64,000 bases of DNA from Ancrocorticia sp047501485 (GCA_047501485.1 JAZDRN010000001.1:620001-684000), one strand, 5' to 3'. Positions 18,113 through 26,838 are shown, counted from the stretch's first letter. Translations and numbers: made by a program. Notes: a model not told the origin generated them from the letters alone.

Positions 18113-19129
18113 ATGATGTTGACACGCGGACAGCTGGGATGGCTTATCGCCCTCGCGGTGGCGGTTGTTATCGGTGCTATCGCGGCGCTCTGTATAGGTC
18201 CCGTCGGCGTTCCCGTCAGGGAGGCTCTGGGTGCCGTCGGCCGTCGTATAACCGAGGGGAGCTCGAGCGGCCAGGACGCGCTGATCACCCATATTCGACT
18301 GCCGAGGATCCTGCTCTCGATCCTAGTGGGCGGTTCTTTGGCCGTTGCCGGTGCCGCTATGCAGGCGGTGTTTCGCAACCCCCTGGCCGAGCCGGGCATA
18401 ACGGGAGTTTCTGCGGGCGCCGCGGTCGTCGCCGTGGCGCTCATCGTCACAGGCGCGGTGTCCGCGACGTCTTGGCTACTCCCCGTTGGAGCTTTCGTAG
18501 GAGCTCTTCTGTCCACGACCGTCGTACAAGCGGTTGGATTCGGCCGGGCTGGTACCTCCACCGCATCTCTGCTTCTCGTGGGGATGGCGTTGAACTCGTT
18601 CCTCGGCGCCATTACATCAGCGCTCATCGCCAACGCTCCGGATTCCGAGGACGCCCGTTCCGCCATGTTCTGGCTGAACGGCGATCTGACCGGGAGAACG
18701 TTGGCAGACGTGAGCATGATCGTCATCCCTTTACTGATCGGCGTGGCCGGGGTGCTCTTCTTCGCGCGGGAGTTGAACATGCTCCTGCTGGGCGAGGCCA
18801 CCGCGCAATCCGCGGGTGTGAGTGTACGCCTCGTATCGAACGTCGTGCTGGCGTTCTCGGCTCTGGCAACGGCTGCAGGCGTGGCCGCAACGGGAATCAT
18901 CTCCTTCGTAGGGCTCGTTGTTCCGCACCTCGTGCGGCTCGTTTTCGGCGTCAATCACAGGTTCCTGTTGCCGGCGTCATTCATGGTCGGCGCGCTTTTC
19001 CTCATGGCTGCGGACACGGCGGCGCGGATGCTGTTCAATCCGATCGTTCTTCAGACCGGTACGATCACCGCGCTGATCGGTGCGCCGTTCCTGCTCGTCC
19101 TTGTCCTACGCAGGAGGCGATCCCAGTGA
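18113..19129 (+). CDS. FecCD-family metal-chelate ABC importer permease
   Basis: This 338-aa protein has about nine to ten transmembrane helices and the BtuC/FecCD signatures LPRILLSILVGGSLAVAGAAMQ, RNPLAEPGITG, GEATAQSAGVSV and GIISFVGLVVPHLVR. Such permeases import siderophores, heme, cobalamin or other metal chelates. It is first in a three-gene operon with an ATPase and a lipoprotein receptor, behind a promoter with a Fur/Zur-like box. Substrate cannot be fixed from the sequence; the operator raises the possibility of a zinc chelate as well as iron. Confidence 0.9.
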   Translation: MMLTRGQLGWLIALAVAVVIGAIAALCIGPVGVPVREALGAVGRRITEGSSSGQDALITHIRLPRILLSILVGGSLAVAGAAMQAVFRNPLAEPGITGVSAGAAVVAVALIVTGAVSATSWLLPVGAFVGALLSTTVVQAVGFGRAGTSTASLLLVGMALNSFLGAITSALIANAPDSEDARSAMFWLNGDLTGRTLADVSMIVIPLLIGVAGVLFFARELNMLLLGEATAQSAGVSVRLVSNVVLAFSALATAAGVAATGIISFVGLVVPHLVRLVFGVNHRFLLPASFMVGALFLMAADTAARMLFNPIVLQTGTITALIGAPFLLVLVLRRRRSQ

Positions 19130-19962
19130 GTTCTCCGGCTGATGACGTGGCGGCAGAAGCGCGGTATGGGGTGCCTTCCGGCTTGGCTCTTTCAGATGTT
19201 CGGGTACGCTATGGCCCCCGAACCATCCTCGACGGCTTGACGCTGAATCTGGGCGCCGGGAAGGTGCACGGCCTCATCGGACCGAACGGCGCTGGGAAGT
19301 CCACACTTGCCAAGGCGGTCCTCGGTTTGGTTCCCTACGAGGGCACCGTGACCGTTTCCGGTCACGACACCAAGATGATGAATCCGCGTCGTCGTGCCCG
19401 ACATCTCTCCTATCTCGCTCAGGATGCCTCGATGCCGAGTGATCTCACAGGGCGACAGCTGGTCGAAATGGGCCGCTATGCACGTTCCTCGCGCTTCGGC
19501 ACACCAACCGAGGATGATGAGGCCGCCGTCGACGCCGCCCTCGCGCTGACCGGTGCCTTCAGATGGGATTCGCGTCCCGTTGCGCAGACAAGCGGAGGCG
19601 AACAGCAGCTCACATCCTTGGCTCGAGCACTCGCCCAGGATGCGCCCACACTCATTCTCGACGAGCCTGTCTCGGCACTCGATATGGCCCATGAGATGAC
19701 CGTCCTGCGGCTCATGCATCCGTGGGTCGACCAACAGGGCGACAAGCGGCTCGTCGTCGTCGTCCTTCACGATCTTTCCCTAGCCGCGCGGTTCTGCGAC
19801 GAACTGGTTCTCCTGAATCCGTCCCCGTCCGGGGCCGTGGTCGCTGCCCAGGGATCTCCGGAAGAGGTTCTCACCCCTTCGCTTCTGAGCCTGGCGTACG
19901 GCATGGACGTGGATGTGAGAATCTCTCCGGTCACCAACACTCTCACCGTCACCCCGTTGTGA
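19126..19962 (+). CDS. Metal-chelate ABC importer ATPase (FepC/HmuV-like)
   Basis: The product (278 aa) has Walker A GPNGAGKST, signature TSGGEQQ (one residue off LSGGQ), Walker B LILDEPVSALD and an H-loop LHDLS. GTG 19126 overlaps the permease stop and has GGAGG at 19113-19117. The N-terminal 20 residues before the first strand are extra relative to typical FepC proteins. It powers the FecCD permease encoded upstream. Confidence 0.88.
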   Translation: MSSPADDVAAEARYGVPSGLALSDVRVRYGPRTILDGLTLNLGAGKVHGLIGPNGAGKSTLAKAVLGLVPYEGTVTVSGHDTKMMNPRRRARHLSYLAQDASMPSDLTGRQLVEMGRYARSSRFGTPTEDDEAAVDAALALTGAFRWDSRPVAQTSGGEQQLTSLARALAQDAPTLILDEPVSALDMAHEMTVLRLMHPWVDQQGDKRLVVVVLHDLSLAARFCDELVLLNPSPSGAVVAAQGSPEEVLTPSLLSLAYGMDVDVRISPVTNTLTVTPL

Positions 19963-19983
19963 TCTTCAATTGAAAGGACCTTC

Positions 19984-20949
19984 ATGAATGTGAAACGATC
20001 GTCAATCCTGTCGCGGGCCGTCGCATCAGCGACGGTCGGGCTCATGCTGCTCGCCGGTTGTTCGTCTTCGACCTCTGGCTCGGGCAACGGCGCCTCCTCG
20101 TCGCCTTCCGCGTCCTCTGAGGCATCTGCCGCAGAAAGCGGCGAGCACCCCAGCCGGATTGTGGCAGTCTCGAGCGAGACGGCGGATATGGCTCTTCTGC
20201 TTGCCGGTCCCGAGGCGATGGTGGCTATCGCCGCCGCTTCGCAGTCTCCAAGCATGGGAATGGTCCCCGATCTTGCCAACCAAGTTGCCGAGACGCTCCC
20301 CGCCGGCATTACTCCCGACGCGGAGCAGATCCTCGCCTATGAACCGGACCTCGTTCTCACGACTTCCCGGCACGGGGGAGAGAAGAGCACCAACGAACAG
20401 CTCGCCTCCGCGGGCGTGGAGATGGTGACGTTCGAATCCGATGATTTCAACAGCCCCGAGGCCTACGCGGATGCGCTGCGGACCACGGGCGATGTCCTGG
20501 GCTACCCGGAAGAGGCCGAGCAGTATGCGACGGAGCTTCTCGCCTCGATCGAGGAGATCGACGCGCAGAAGTCGGACAAATCGCCGCGAGTCCTGGTCCT
20601 GATGGTCCGCGGGGGCAAGGTCATGGCCATGGCGTCCAACAACATGCTGCCGGGTCTGGCACTGCGTGCGGGAGCCACGGATGCAACGACGGAGGCGGGT
20701 ATAACCTCCACAGCGCCAATCGACGGGGAACTGCTCGTACGGGCGAATCCGGATCTCATTCTGCTGGAAGACTTCCAGGGCGGTGGCGAGGGCCCGTTCC
20801 AAGAGCTCTTGAACAGTCCAGCAGTGGCCGATGTGCCAGCCATAGCCAATCAGAACATCCACGTCATCGAGATGACGGAGGCCTCCTCGCTGGCCGGGAT
20901 CAACCTTCCCGTGGGCTACCAGAAGGTGATGGACATCGTGTCCGAATGA
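19984..20949 (+). CDS. Metal-chelate-binding lipoprotein of the ABC importer
   Basis: This 321-aa protein is the substrate receptor. A signal peptide ends at lipobox LAGC (about residue 25), followed by a Ser/Gly/Ala linker, then a class III (TroA/FhuD-type) binding-protein fold: RIVAVSSETADMALLLAG near the start of the mature part, DAEQILAYEPDLVLTT, and VRANPDLILLEDF. The ATG at 19984 has GAAAGGA 6 bases upstream. The operon ends here, at the strong hairpin at 21011-21044. Confidence 0.88.
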   Translation: MNVKRSSILSRAVASATVGLMLLAGCSSSTSGSGNGASSSPSASSEASAAESGEHPSRIVAVSSETADMALLLAGPEAMVAIAAASQSPSMGMVPDLANQVAETLPAGITPDAEQILAYEPDLVLTTSRHGGEKSTNEQLASAGVEMVTFESDDFNSPEAYADALRTTGDVLGYPEEAEQYATELLASIEEIDAQKSDKSPRVLVLMVRGGKVMAMASNNMLPGLALRAGATDATTEAGITSTAPIDGELLVRANPDLILLEDFQGGGEGPFQELLNSPAVADVPAIANQNIHVIEMTEASSLAGINLPVGYQKVMDIVSE

Positions 20950-21010
20950 GGGGCCCCGAGTTTCCCGGCGGGCGTCCAACATATGCCGTAGCTTGATTTT
21001 GAGGACGTCA

Positions 21011-21044
21011 AAGGGCCTCGGATCCACATGGATCCGAGGCCCTT
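21011..21044. terminator. Bidirectional hairpin between ABC operon and ssrA
   Basis: Perfect 16-base arms (21011-21026 and 21029-21044) flank a two-base centre. It lies 61 bases after the binding-protein stop on the plus strand and 6 bases beyond the 3' end of tmRNA on the minus strand, so it can end both transcripts. On the minus strand the stem is followed by a short T run. Confidence 0.85.
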
Positions 21045-21049
21045 AGCAG

Positions 21050-21418
21050 TGGAGATGGCGAGAATTGAACTCGCGTCCGACGATGCATGCCCAAGTATTC
21101 TCCGGGTGCAGTTCGTTAAAACGTTGTTTTCGGCTCCAGCGCTCTCACGAACAAGTCGCTGACGAACCTAGTCACGTAAGTGTTCCGAGCAGGCCCGTGA
21201 CCAACCTGCTCAGCAGTGGCTTTCTAAAACGACGCCAGCGACTGAGGAGAAAGCAACCTCAGACTGACGGATTTCGGAGCTCGCTCAGGCGGCGAGGGCG
21301 AAATCGGTGCGCTTAGAGTTGGCACCTATTGGTTTACAGAGAATCGTTAACGAGATGACTCTGCATCCTCGACCCGCTTCCCTTCGACAAACAATCGCCG
21401 TCGAAACCGATCATCCCC
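21050..21418 (-). ncRNA. ssrA: Transfer-messenger RNA (tmRNA)
   Basis: The minus strand begins GGGGATGATCGGTTTCGAC, the conserved 5' end of tmRNA, and ends with a T-arm-like GCGAGTTCAATTCTCGC followed by CATCTCC-A. The ends pair as GGGGAUG with CAUCUCC (one G-U). The tag reading frame runs from 21323 to 21285 and encodes ANSKRTDFALAA followed by TGA. The genome has CTG and not CCA after the discriminator base, so CCA must be added by enzyme. With SmpB the RNA rescues stalled ribosomes and tags nascent chains for proteolysis. Confidence 0.95.
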
Positions 21419-21628
21419 TTATTCAGTTGTTAACCCGGCTGAACCGGAGCGTGCCCACATGGAGCGCTGCCGTCTACCTCACGGCTACACCGCTACGGTA
21501 ACACGTCATTGCCTTCGGAAACACTCGCAAGCGATGTCTCATTCCAGCTTCCTCATATTACAACAGCGGCATGCCTGAATCTATTCCCGCGTTCCCGCTC
21601 TCGTACTCGTTGCCTTTCAAGGCCGCTC

Positions 21629-21717
21629 GGTGCGGCGAGGTCCGAGGCCTTCAAGGCCGTGCAGCGTTGCGGTACCCGGGACCCCGAATACCGGGTGCGG
21701 CGAGGTCCGAGGCCTTC
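21629..21717. repeat. 24-base direct repeat with hairpin potential
   Basis: A 24-base unit beginning GGTGCGGCGAGG and ending GAGGCCTTC occurs at 21629-21652 and 21694-21717, 65 bases apart. AAGGCC and GGCCTT flank each unit's surroundings, and ACCCGG/CCGGGT form a further inverted repeat in between. The stretch lies in the 322-base gap between the 5' end of ssrA and the end of the MFS gene, in which I see no gene. It could act as a terminator for the MFS transcript. Confidence 0.6.
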
Positions 21718-21740
21718 CCGGGCCATTGCCTACCCAGGTC

Positions 21741-22949
21741 CTAACCCCGGACGCCCACTCCGCCGTCGATGTTCAGCTTCCGGTTCAGCAGCTCGGTTAG
21801 CGCGAGCAAAGCCACTGCGAAGATGCCGACGTAGAGTGGGAAGAGGACGATATCTGTCCTTTCGGCTAAGAAACCGAAGAGGGGCGGCATCAGGGTTGTC
21901 CCCATGTAGGCGCTGGCCATCTGGATGCCGATGATCGCCTGGGAATTCTGCCGGCCGAAGTTCGCCGGGGTGGAATGGATGATCGCGGGGTAGATGGGAG
22001 CGCAGCCGAAACCGGCGATGACCAGCCCGCCGAGTGCGAGGATGTCGGTTTCCAGTGGAAGGGCGATAAGCACGATGCCCGCCAAAGCGATGAGGCTTCC
22101 ATAGCGGATCATCTGTCTGTCGCCGAGGGCATCCGCGATGAAGCCCGTCAGGAACCGCCCCAGGGTAATGCCCAGCAGGAACAACGAGGCGAACCTTGCC
22201 GCAGTGGCCGGGTCGACACCGCGGGAGTCCACGAGATAGGTCGATGCCCACAGGATGGTAGTTGCCTCCACGGCGCAATAGGACATGAATGCGACCATGA
22301 CGAGTGGGACGCCGGGAATCTTGACTGCGCGGGATAGGGCAAGAGGGGCGGCAGGCGCCTCATCTGTTTCTCCGTCTGCAACGCCTTCCCTATGTGCACC
22401 GTTCTGCTTCTTCCACAGGGGTAGGCTCGCAAAAAGCGCGACCGTCAGCACCACCTGGATGATGCCCACTATCCAGTAGCCATTGCTCCAGCCGTGCCCC
22501 GCCGTCAGGCTGTATCCCATGATGAACGGACTGATCGACGCTCCGATGCCCCAGAAACAGTGGAGCCAGCTCATGTGCCGCGACTCGTAGTGCAGCGCCA
22601 CGTAATTGTTGAGGGCCGCGTCGACGGCGCCGGCGCCCAACCCATAGGGGATGGCCCACAGGCACAGCACGAGGAACGAACCTGAGAAGGAGAACCCGAT
22701 CAGCGCGGCCGCTGTCATGCCTACGCTGACAGCCGTGACCAGTCCGGGGCCGAACTTCTTCGTCAGGCGGTCGGATTGCAGGCTGGATATGATCGTGCCG
22801 ATGGCGATGATCATGGTCACCACTCCGGCGTAGGAGACCGGGACGTCCAGGTCGGTATGCATGACGGGCCAAGCCGCGCCCACGAGGGAATCGGGCAGTC
22901 CGAGGCTGATGAAGGCGATGTAGATGATCGCAAGCAGCAGTGAATACAT
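21741..22949 (-). CDS. Major facilitator superfamily transporter
   Basis: This protein of about 402 aa has roughly twelve transmembrane helices with a central charged loop (about residues 190-215, rich in Lys, Glu and Asp). SDRLTKKFGPG in the first loop is the MFS motif A region, and LHCFWGIGASISPFIMGY resembles fucose-permease-like sugar/proton symporters. Substrate is unknown. I prefer ATG 22949; an in-frame TTG at 23027 would add 26 non-hydrophobic residues. The divergent-looking region upstream holds an operator-like palindrome, and the next gene upstream on this strand encodes a TetR regulator. Confidence 0.8.
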   Translation of the reverse strand: MYSLLLAIIYIAFISLGLPDSLVGAAWPVMHTDLDVPVSYAGVVTMIIAIGTIISSLQSDRLTKKFGPGLVTAVSVGMTAAALIGFSFSGSFLVLCLWAIPYGLGAGAVDAALNNYVALHYESRHMSWLHCFWGIGASISPFIMGYSLTAGHGWSNGYWIVGIIQVVLTVALFASLPLWKKQNGAHREGVADGETDEAPAAPLALSRAVKIPGVPLVMVAFMSYCAVEATTILWASTYLVDSRGVDPATAARFASLFLLGITLGRFLTGFIADALGDRQMIRYGSLIALAGIVLIALPLETDILALGGLVIAGFGCAPIYPAIIHSTPANFGRQNSQAIIGIQMASAYMGTTLMPPLFGFLAERTDIVLFPLYVGIFAVALLALTELLNRKLNIDGGVGVRG

Positions 22950-23053
22950 TATTTTCGATTCGCTAGTCGATACGTGGGCGATGGCCGATGCGGCATATTG
23001 TCCAGTCGGACGAAGCCCGGCGGCCAAGACAGGATCGTAACCGCCGACACCAT

Positions 23054-23071
23054 TATGTACAAACGTACGTA
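23054..23071. promoter_or_regulatory. Near-perfect inverted repeat upstream of MFS gene
   Basis: TATGTAC and GTACGTA flank AAAC, with one mismatch between the 7-base arms. On the minus strand a CATAAT -10-like hexamer overlaps it. It is a plausible repressor site for the MFS gene; the nearby TetR protein is one candidate binder. Confidence 0.35.
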
Positions 23072-23130
23072 TAGATTTGGGTGGGAGAGTTACCGCACAT
23101 GCTTGTCAGATTCTCTCTAGCCTGCCCGCT

Positions 23131-23174
23131 TTCTGGGCCAGTCCAACGTGCCTTCTGGGCCAGTCCAGCGTGCC
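23131..23174. repeat. 22-base tandem repeat, two copies
   Basis: The unit TTCTGGGCCAGTCCAACGTG plus two bases is repeated head to tail (23131-23152, 23153-23174) with one A-to-G change. It lies between the TetR stop and the MFS start, in a 289-base gap that holds no other feature apart from the operator-like site. Confidence 0.6.
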
Positions 23175-23238
23175 ATCGGCGGGTATTCTCTTCGATCCAC
23201 CGGGAAAGCGTGGGTACTATCCGTCCATCGGGCGCGCG

Positions 23239-23904
23239 TCACCCACTGGGGCGATCGCCGGCGGTGTCCTGGTTTGCGGCGACGTCGAGGCCGTTCTCAA
23301 GAATCTCGAAACAGCGCGCCACGGTCTGATCGATTGGCTCGGGGGATTCGTCCCACCGTTGTGCTTCGATAGCCGCGACGATCGCCGCCGCGATCGCGGA
23401 GATGGGCATGAGAAGATCCAGGCTGGGATGTTCCTGGCCGCGTTTGCGGGCGATCTCGAGGGCCAGGTGGCTCAGCGTGGCACGTGCCTCCAGCATCATT
23501 GCGGCCCAGACTGTCGGTTCGGAATACATGTAGCGCGCCCTGCGTCGCATCACCGGCTCGTTCTCTCTGAGAACGGGCGTCATCGCCTCGAGGATGTCCT
23601 TCGCGACTGAAAGAAGCGGGGCGTCGTCGTCGATCGCCGAGATGACGAGATCGGTCATCATCCGGTCCTCCTCGTCGTGGAGGATCAGACGTTCCTTGGT
23701 CCCGAAGTAACGGTAGACCGTTGCCGGAGAGACCCCGGCGGCGGTGGCGACCTGTTCGACGGTGACGGCTGTGAAACCGTGCTCATCGAATAGGTCCAGC
23801 GCCGCCTTCTGGATCTCGCGCATGGTGCGCTGTTTGTTTCTCGCGCGCAGGCCGAGGTTAGGGGCTGCGCTGCCCGGCGTGCGCTCTGGTTTTGCGTCCT
23901 TCAT
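23239..23904 (-). CDS. TetR-family repressor, probably of the divergent ABC exporter
   Basis: This 221-aa protein has a TetR N-terminal HTH: TMREIQKAALDLFDEHGFTAVTVEQVA, then AAGVSPATVYRYFGTKERLI (about 55-75). The C-terminal part is a helical ligand-binding domain without recognisable specificity. ATG 23904 has a GGGAGAGG site upstream. It is transcribed away from the ABC exporter genes, and two inverted repeats lie in the shared gap, the usual layout for a local efflux repressor. Confidence 0.85.
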   Translation of the reverse strand: MKDAKPERTPGSAAPNLGLRARNKQRTMREIQKAALDLFDEHGFTAVTVEQVATAAGVSPATVYRYFGTKERLILHDEEDRMMTDLVISAIDDDAPLLSVAKDILEAMTPVLRENEPVMRRRARYMYSEPTVWAAMMLEARATLSHLALEIARKRGQEHPSLDLLMPISAIAAAIVAAIEAQRWDESPEPIDQTVARCFEILENGLDVAANQDTAGDRPSG

Positions 23905-23945
23905 TCGGCCTCTCCCGTGCTGCCTTCCCCGGTGCCTAGACAGAA

Positions 23946-23957
23946 TAACAGTTGTTA
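23946..23957. promoter_or_regulatory. Inverted repeat TAACA-GT-TGTTA near TetR promoter
   Basis: Perfect 5-base arms around a GT centre, 42 bases upstream of the TetR start. It could serve autoregulation of the TetR gene. Confidence 0.4.
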
Positions 23958-23993
23958 GGGACTCGCTCCTTGTGAGATAGTGGCTGTTAATTA

Positions 23994-24006
23994 GATAGTT
24001 ACTATC
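23994..24006. promoter_or_regulatory. Operator-like palindrome GATAGT-T-ACTATC
   Basis: A perfect 13-base inverted repeat ends 14 bases before the ABC ATPase start. A candidate promoter (TTGTGA at 23970, TAGATA at 23992) would place it over the -10 region and transcription start, so a bound TetR dimer would repress the exporter. Confidence 0.55.
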
Positions 24007-24020
24007 AAGTTGGGGATTCT

Positions 24021-24917
24021 ATGGAAGCCGAAGCTCTAGTGTTCGCGCACGACGTCGTCAAGGATTACGGTCGGTTCCGAGCTCTCGATGGATTCAACCT
24101 TGTGGTGCAACCCGGCGAAGTGCACGGGTTCTGCGGGCCCAACGGGGCGGGCAAGTCGACGACGATTCGTATCCTGCTGGGACTCTTGCGGCACGACGCG
24201 GGAGCCGTAGAACTCTTCGGTTCGGATCCGTGGGATGACGCGGTTCGGCTGCATTCGCGACTGGCCTACGTCCCCGGCGACGTCACGCTATGGCCCAACC
24301 TCACCGGCGGGCAGGCTATCGACGTACTCACTCGACTGCGAGGGCATGGCGATCCGCGACGTAGGGACGAACTCATCGAACGTTTCTCGCTGGACCCCTC
24401 GCGCAAAGCGCATACCTACTCCAAAGGGAATCGACAGAAGGTCGCCCTTGTCGCGGCGTTGGCCAGCGACGTCGAGCTTCTGCTCTTGGACGAGCCGACT
24501 TCCGGGCTCGACCCGCTCATGGAGGAGGTCTTCACCCAATGCGTGAGCGAGGCGGTAGGCCGTGGAACCTCCGTGTTGCTCTCCAGTCACATTCTGGCGG
24601 AAGTGGAGAAGCTCTGCGATCGAGTGACGATCATCCGCGATGGGCGCACGGTTCTGACCGGTACCTTGGAGGAGCTCCGCTTGCTTACCCATACCACCAT
24701 TGAGGCGCGCACTCGCACTCCGGTCAGCCTGCCCCGTCACTGGGGCATCCAGTCGCAGCTCGCTGACGATGGTTGCGGCTTGACCATTGACGTTCAGCCA
24801 GAACGCATTGACGAGGTCCTGTCGCATCTTCTCGAGGCGGGTGTCACCCACCTTGCGGCCCGCCCTCCGAGCCTGGAACAGATCTTCCTCGAACAGTACG
24901 GGGGAGCGGCTCGATGA
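24021..24917 (+). CDS. ABC-2 exporter ATP-binding protein
   Basis: The product (298 aa) has Walker A GPNGAGKSTT (about 39-48), Walker B LLLLDEPTSGLDP, H-loop SSHIL and a degenerate signature TYSKGNRQKVALVAAL typical of the DrrA/drug-resistance ATPase group. The C-terminal 80 residues form the usual extra domain of exporter ATPases. It pairs with the permease encoded by the overlapping next gene (ATGA). Confidence 0.9.
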   Translation: MEAEALVFAHDVVKDYGRFRALDGFNLVVQPGEVHGFCGPNGAGKSTTIRILLGLLRHDAGAVELFGSDPWDDAVRLHSRLAYVPGDVTLWPNLTGGQAIDVLTRLRGHGDPRRRDELIERFSLDPSRKAHTYSKGNRQKVALVAALASDVELLLLDEPTSGLDPLMEEVFTQCVSEAVGRGTSVLLSSHILAEVEKLCDRVTIIRDGRTVLTGTLEELRLLTHTTIEARTRTPVSLPRHWGIQSQLADDGCGLTIDVQPERIDEVLSHLLEAGVTHLAARPPSLEQIFLEQYGGAAR

Positions 24918-26488
24918 CCTCGTTCACTGGAACGCTGCTGCTGGCACGCCTGGCCGTGCGCCGAGACCTTGTGTCCCTGTTGGCGTGGAGCGTGCTCATC
25001 GCGGTGGTCCTGACGGGCACGGTATCCGCCATGGATGCCACCTATCCGAGCGCCGCGCAACGCGCGGGATATGCCCTGTCCATGTCGGATGCGCCCGTGC
25101 AGCACTTTTTCAACGGCCCTGGAGAGGCTCTGGGGACCCTCGGCGGGATCGTCGTCTTCGAGTTCGGCGGCTACCTATTGGTAGTTGTGGCGGTGCTATC
25201 GATTATGACGGTCGTGCGCCACTCGCGGGCCGAGGAGGCCAACGGCGGGGCCGAGCTCATCGGAGCGGGCTGCACCGGCCGCTACGCGCTTGGCGCATCC
25301 GCACTGCTGGTGGCTATGGGAACGGCGCTGTGGTGGGCGGTGGTCGCCGCCATGACTCTGGGGACGGCCGGGACGGGATGGGCCGGGGCCGTCGCCTACG
25401 GTTCGTCTCTCGCGCTGAGTGGAACCATATTCGCGGTCCTCACGGCCGTTACCTGCCAGTTGGCAGAGCAGCCGCGAACCGCCGCGCTGCTCGCAAGTCT
25501 CGTCCTCTTGTTCTCCTTCGTGGTTCGCGGCTGGGGCGACATGCGCGACAGCGCCATCCGCTGGGCGTCGCCCCTTGCGTGGGCGCAGGCGACCCGCCCC
25601 TTCGGACAGGTGCGGTGGTGGCCTCTCGTCGTCGCCGGTGTCTTTGTACTGGTATGCGTCAGCTTTGCGATGTTGCTCAACAATCGCCGGGATATCGGTG
25701 CCGGGTGGTGGCGCCCGCGCCCGGGATCGACGACGGCGTCGCGCTATCTGGCATCGCCCCTTGGGATAGTGCTGTCCCAGCAGCGAGCCTCGATCGCTGG
25801 TTGGTGCACGGCGATCGGCCTTCTCGGGATCGTCTTCGGTTTGGTGACCACCGAGTTTGCCGCAGCCGAAGGGCAGATCGATGTGGAAGCGTTTGCGCCC
25901 GGCGAACTCGATCCTGTCCTCGCTTTGACCACATTCGCAACGAAGGTCCTTGCCATTCTCGCCACGAGCGCTGGGATCGGCTTGCTCCGCGTTCCCGTGG
26001 TGGAACAGCAGACGGGGAGGCTCGATGCCCTTCTTGCCTCCTCGCTGGGACGCATCCGCTGGCTGGGCTGCCAGATAGCCGGGGCGATGGGAGGGGCAAG
26101 CCTCGCCCTGCTGCTAGGCGGATCGGGACTGATGGTTGGCACGGCTATCGCCGGTGTGGACAGCAATCCGATGGATATGGTGCGGCTGGCTGTCTCCTAC
26201 CTACCCGCCACGTGGTTGCTGACTTCCCTGGCCGCGATGCTCTTCGGGGTGCTGCCCCGTTGGCAGCCCGCGGCCTGGCTTCTCGTTATACATGCCGTGC
26301 TGGCCGGTGTCTTCGGAGTGATGCTGCGCTTGCCGGATTGGCTCATCGATCTGTCGCCGTTCTCGAACGTCCCCCAGATTCCACAGGAATCGCTGGTCGA
26401 CGCCGGGCTCGGGATCATGGTCGCGGTGGCTGCCCTTCTGCTGGGAGCGGGTCTCGCCGGTTTTCGTCAGCGGGACATCGTCTGTTGA
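24914..26488 (+). CDS. ABC-2 exporter permease (antibiotic-exporter type)
   Basis: This 524-aa protein has twelve or so hydrophobic helices in two similar halves, as in TnrB3-like exporters of polyketide antibiotics, which are double-length ABC-2 permeases. The N-terminal SFTGTLLLARLAVRRDLVSLLAWS and the EEANGGAELIGAG segment are typical of that group; EQQTGRLDALLASSLGR in the second half looks like an internal duplicate of it. With the ATPase and TetR gene it forms a regulated efflux unit whose substrate is unknown. Confidence 0.82.
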   Translation: MTSFTGTLLLARLAVRRDLVSLLAWSVLIAVVLTGTVSAMDATYPSAAQRAGYALSMSDAPVQHFFNGPGEALGTLGGIVVFEFGGYLLVVVAVLSIMTVVRHSRAEEANGGAELIGAGCTGRYALGASALLVAMGTALWWAVVAAMTLGTAGTGWAGAVAYGSSLALSGTIFAVLTAVTCQLAEQPRTAALLASLVLLFSFVVRGWGDMRDSAIRWASPLAWAQATRPFGQVRWWPLVVAGVFVLVCVSFAMLLNNRRDIGAGWWRPRPGSTTASRYLASPLGIVLSQQRASIAGWCTAIGLLGIVFGLVTTEFAAAEGQIDVEAFAPGELDPVLALTTFATKVLAILATSAGIGLLRVPVVEQQTGRLDALLASSLGRIRWLGCQIAGAMGGASLALLLGGSGLMVGTAIAGVDSNPMDMVRLAVSYLPATWLLTSLAAMLFGVLPRWQPAAWLLVIHAVLAGVFGVMLRLPDWLIDLSPFSNVPQIPQESLVDAGLGIMVAVAALLLGAGLAGFRQRDIVC

Positions 26489-26838
26489 TAGACGGCGAGC
26501 CGAGGATGGCCCTCGATCCGGCAGTAGACGGTGTTCATCAGGGCGATGAAAGGTCCGTCGAGATCGGAGCGCGATGACGTGGCTCGATAGACCAGGGCGG
26601 CTGAATCCGATCCGATGGGCACCATTCGCGCGTCCGCGATCTCATAGTTTTCCCACGCCGGTGCCCCGTCCAAAGAGCTCGCGATCTCCTCGCGGTTCAT
26701 GACCGAGCCGTCGACGAGGACGAAGAGAGCCTCGGGAGTCATCAGCCTCCCGTAGAACGTGCCGCCCGTCGATTCGCAGAGGGATCGCCAGCCGGCATGC
26801 TCGAGCTCTAGCAGTTCGTTCAATGTGAATGCGTTCAT
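26467..26838 (-). CDS. Small NTF2/SnoaL-like protein (DUF4440 type)
   Basis: This 123-aa protein fits the nuclear transport factor 2 fold: an N-terminal helix pair (LNELLELEHAGWRSLCE), GTFYGRLMTPEALFVLVDGSVMNREEIASSL, then strands ending SDSAALVYRATSS and FIALMNTVYCRIEGHPRLAVYQQT. It is a probable small-molecule-binding or isomerase-like protein; the substrate is unknown. Its end overlaps the exporter permease by 22 bases on the opposite strand, and its ATG overlaps the TGA of the broken VOC frame upstream. Confidence 0.6.
   Translation of the reverse strand: MNAFTLNELLELEHAGWRSLCESTGGTFYGRLMTPEALFVLVDGSVMNREEIASSLDGAPAWENYEIADARMVPIGSDSAALVYRATSSRSDLDGPFIALMNTVYCRIEGHPRLAVYQQTMSR

Noticed and set aside
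18139..19125. Long upstream extension of the importer ATPase frame
   Set aside because: It is a shadow of the FecCD permease gene; the GTG at 19126 has a ribosome site and GTGA overlap.
21045..21080. tRNA 3' half
   Set aside because: The T-arm-like sequence belongs to the 3' end of tmRNA; the 5' partner is 340 bases away and a tag frame lies between.
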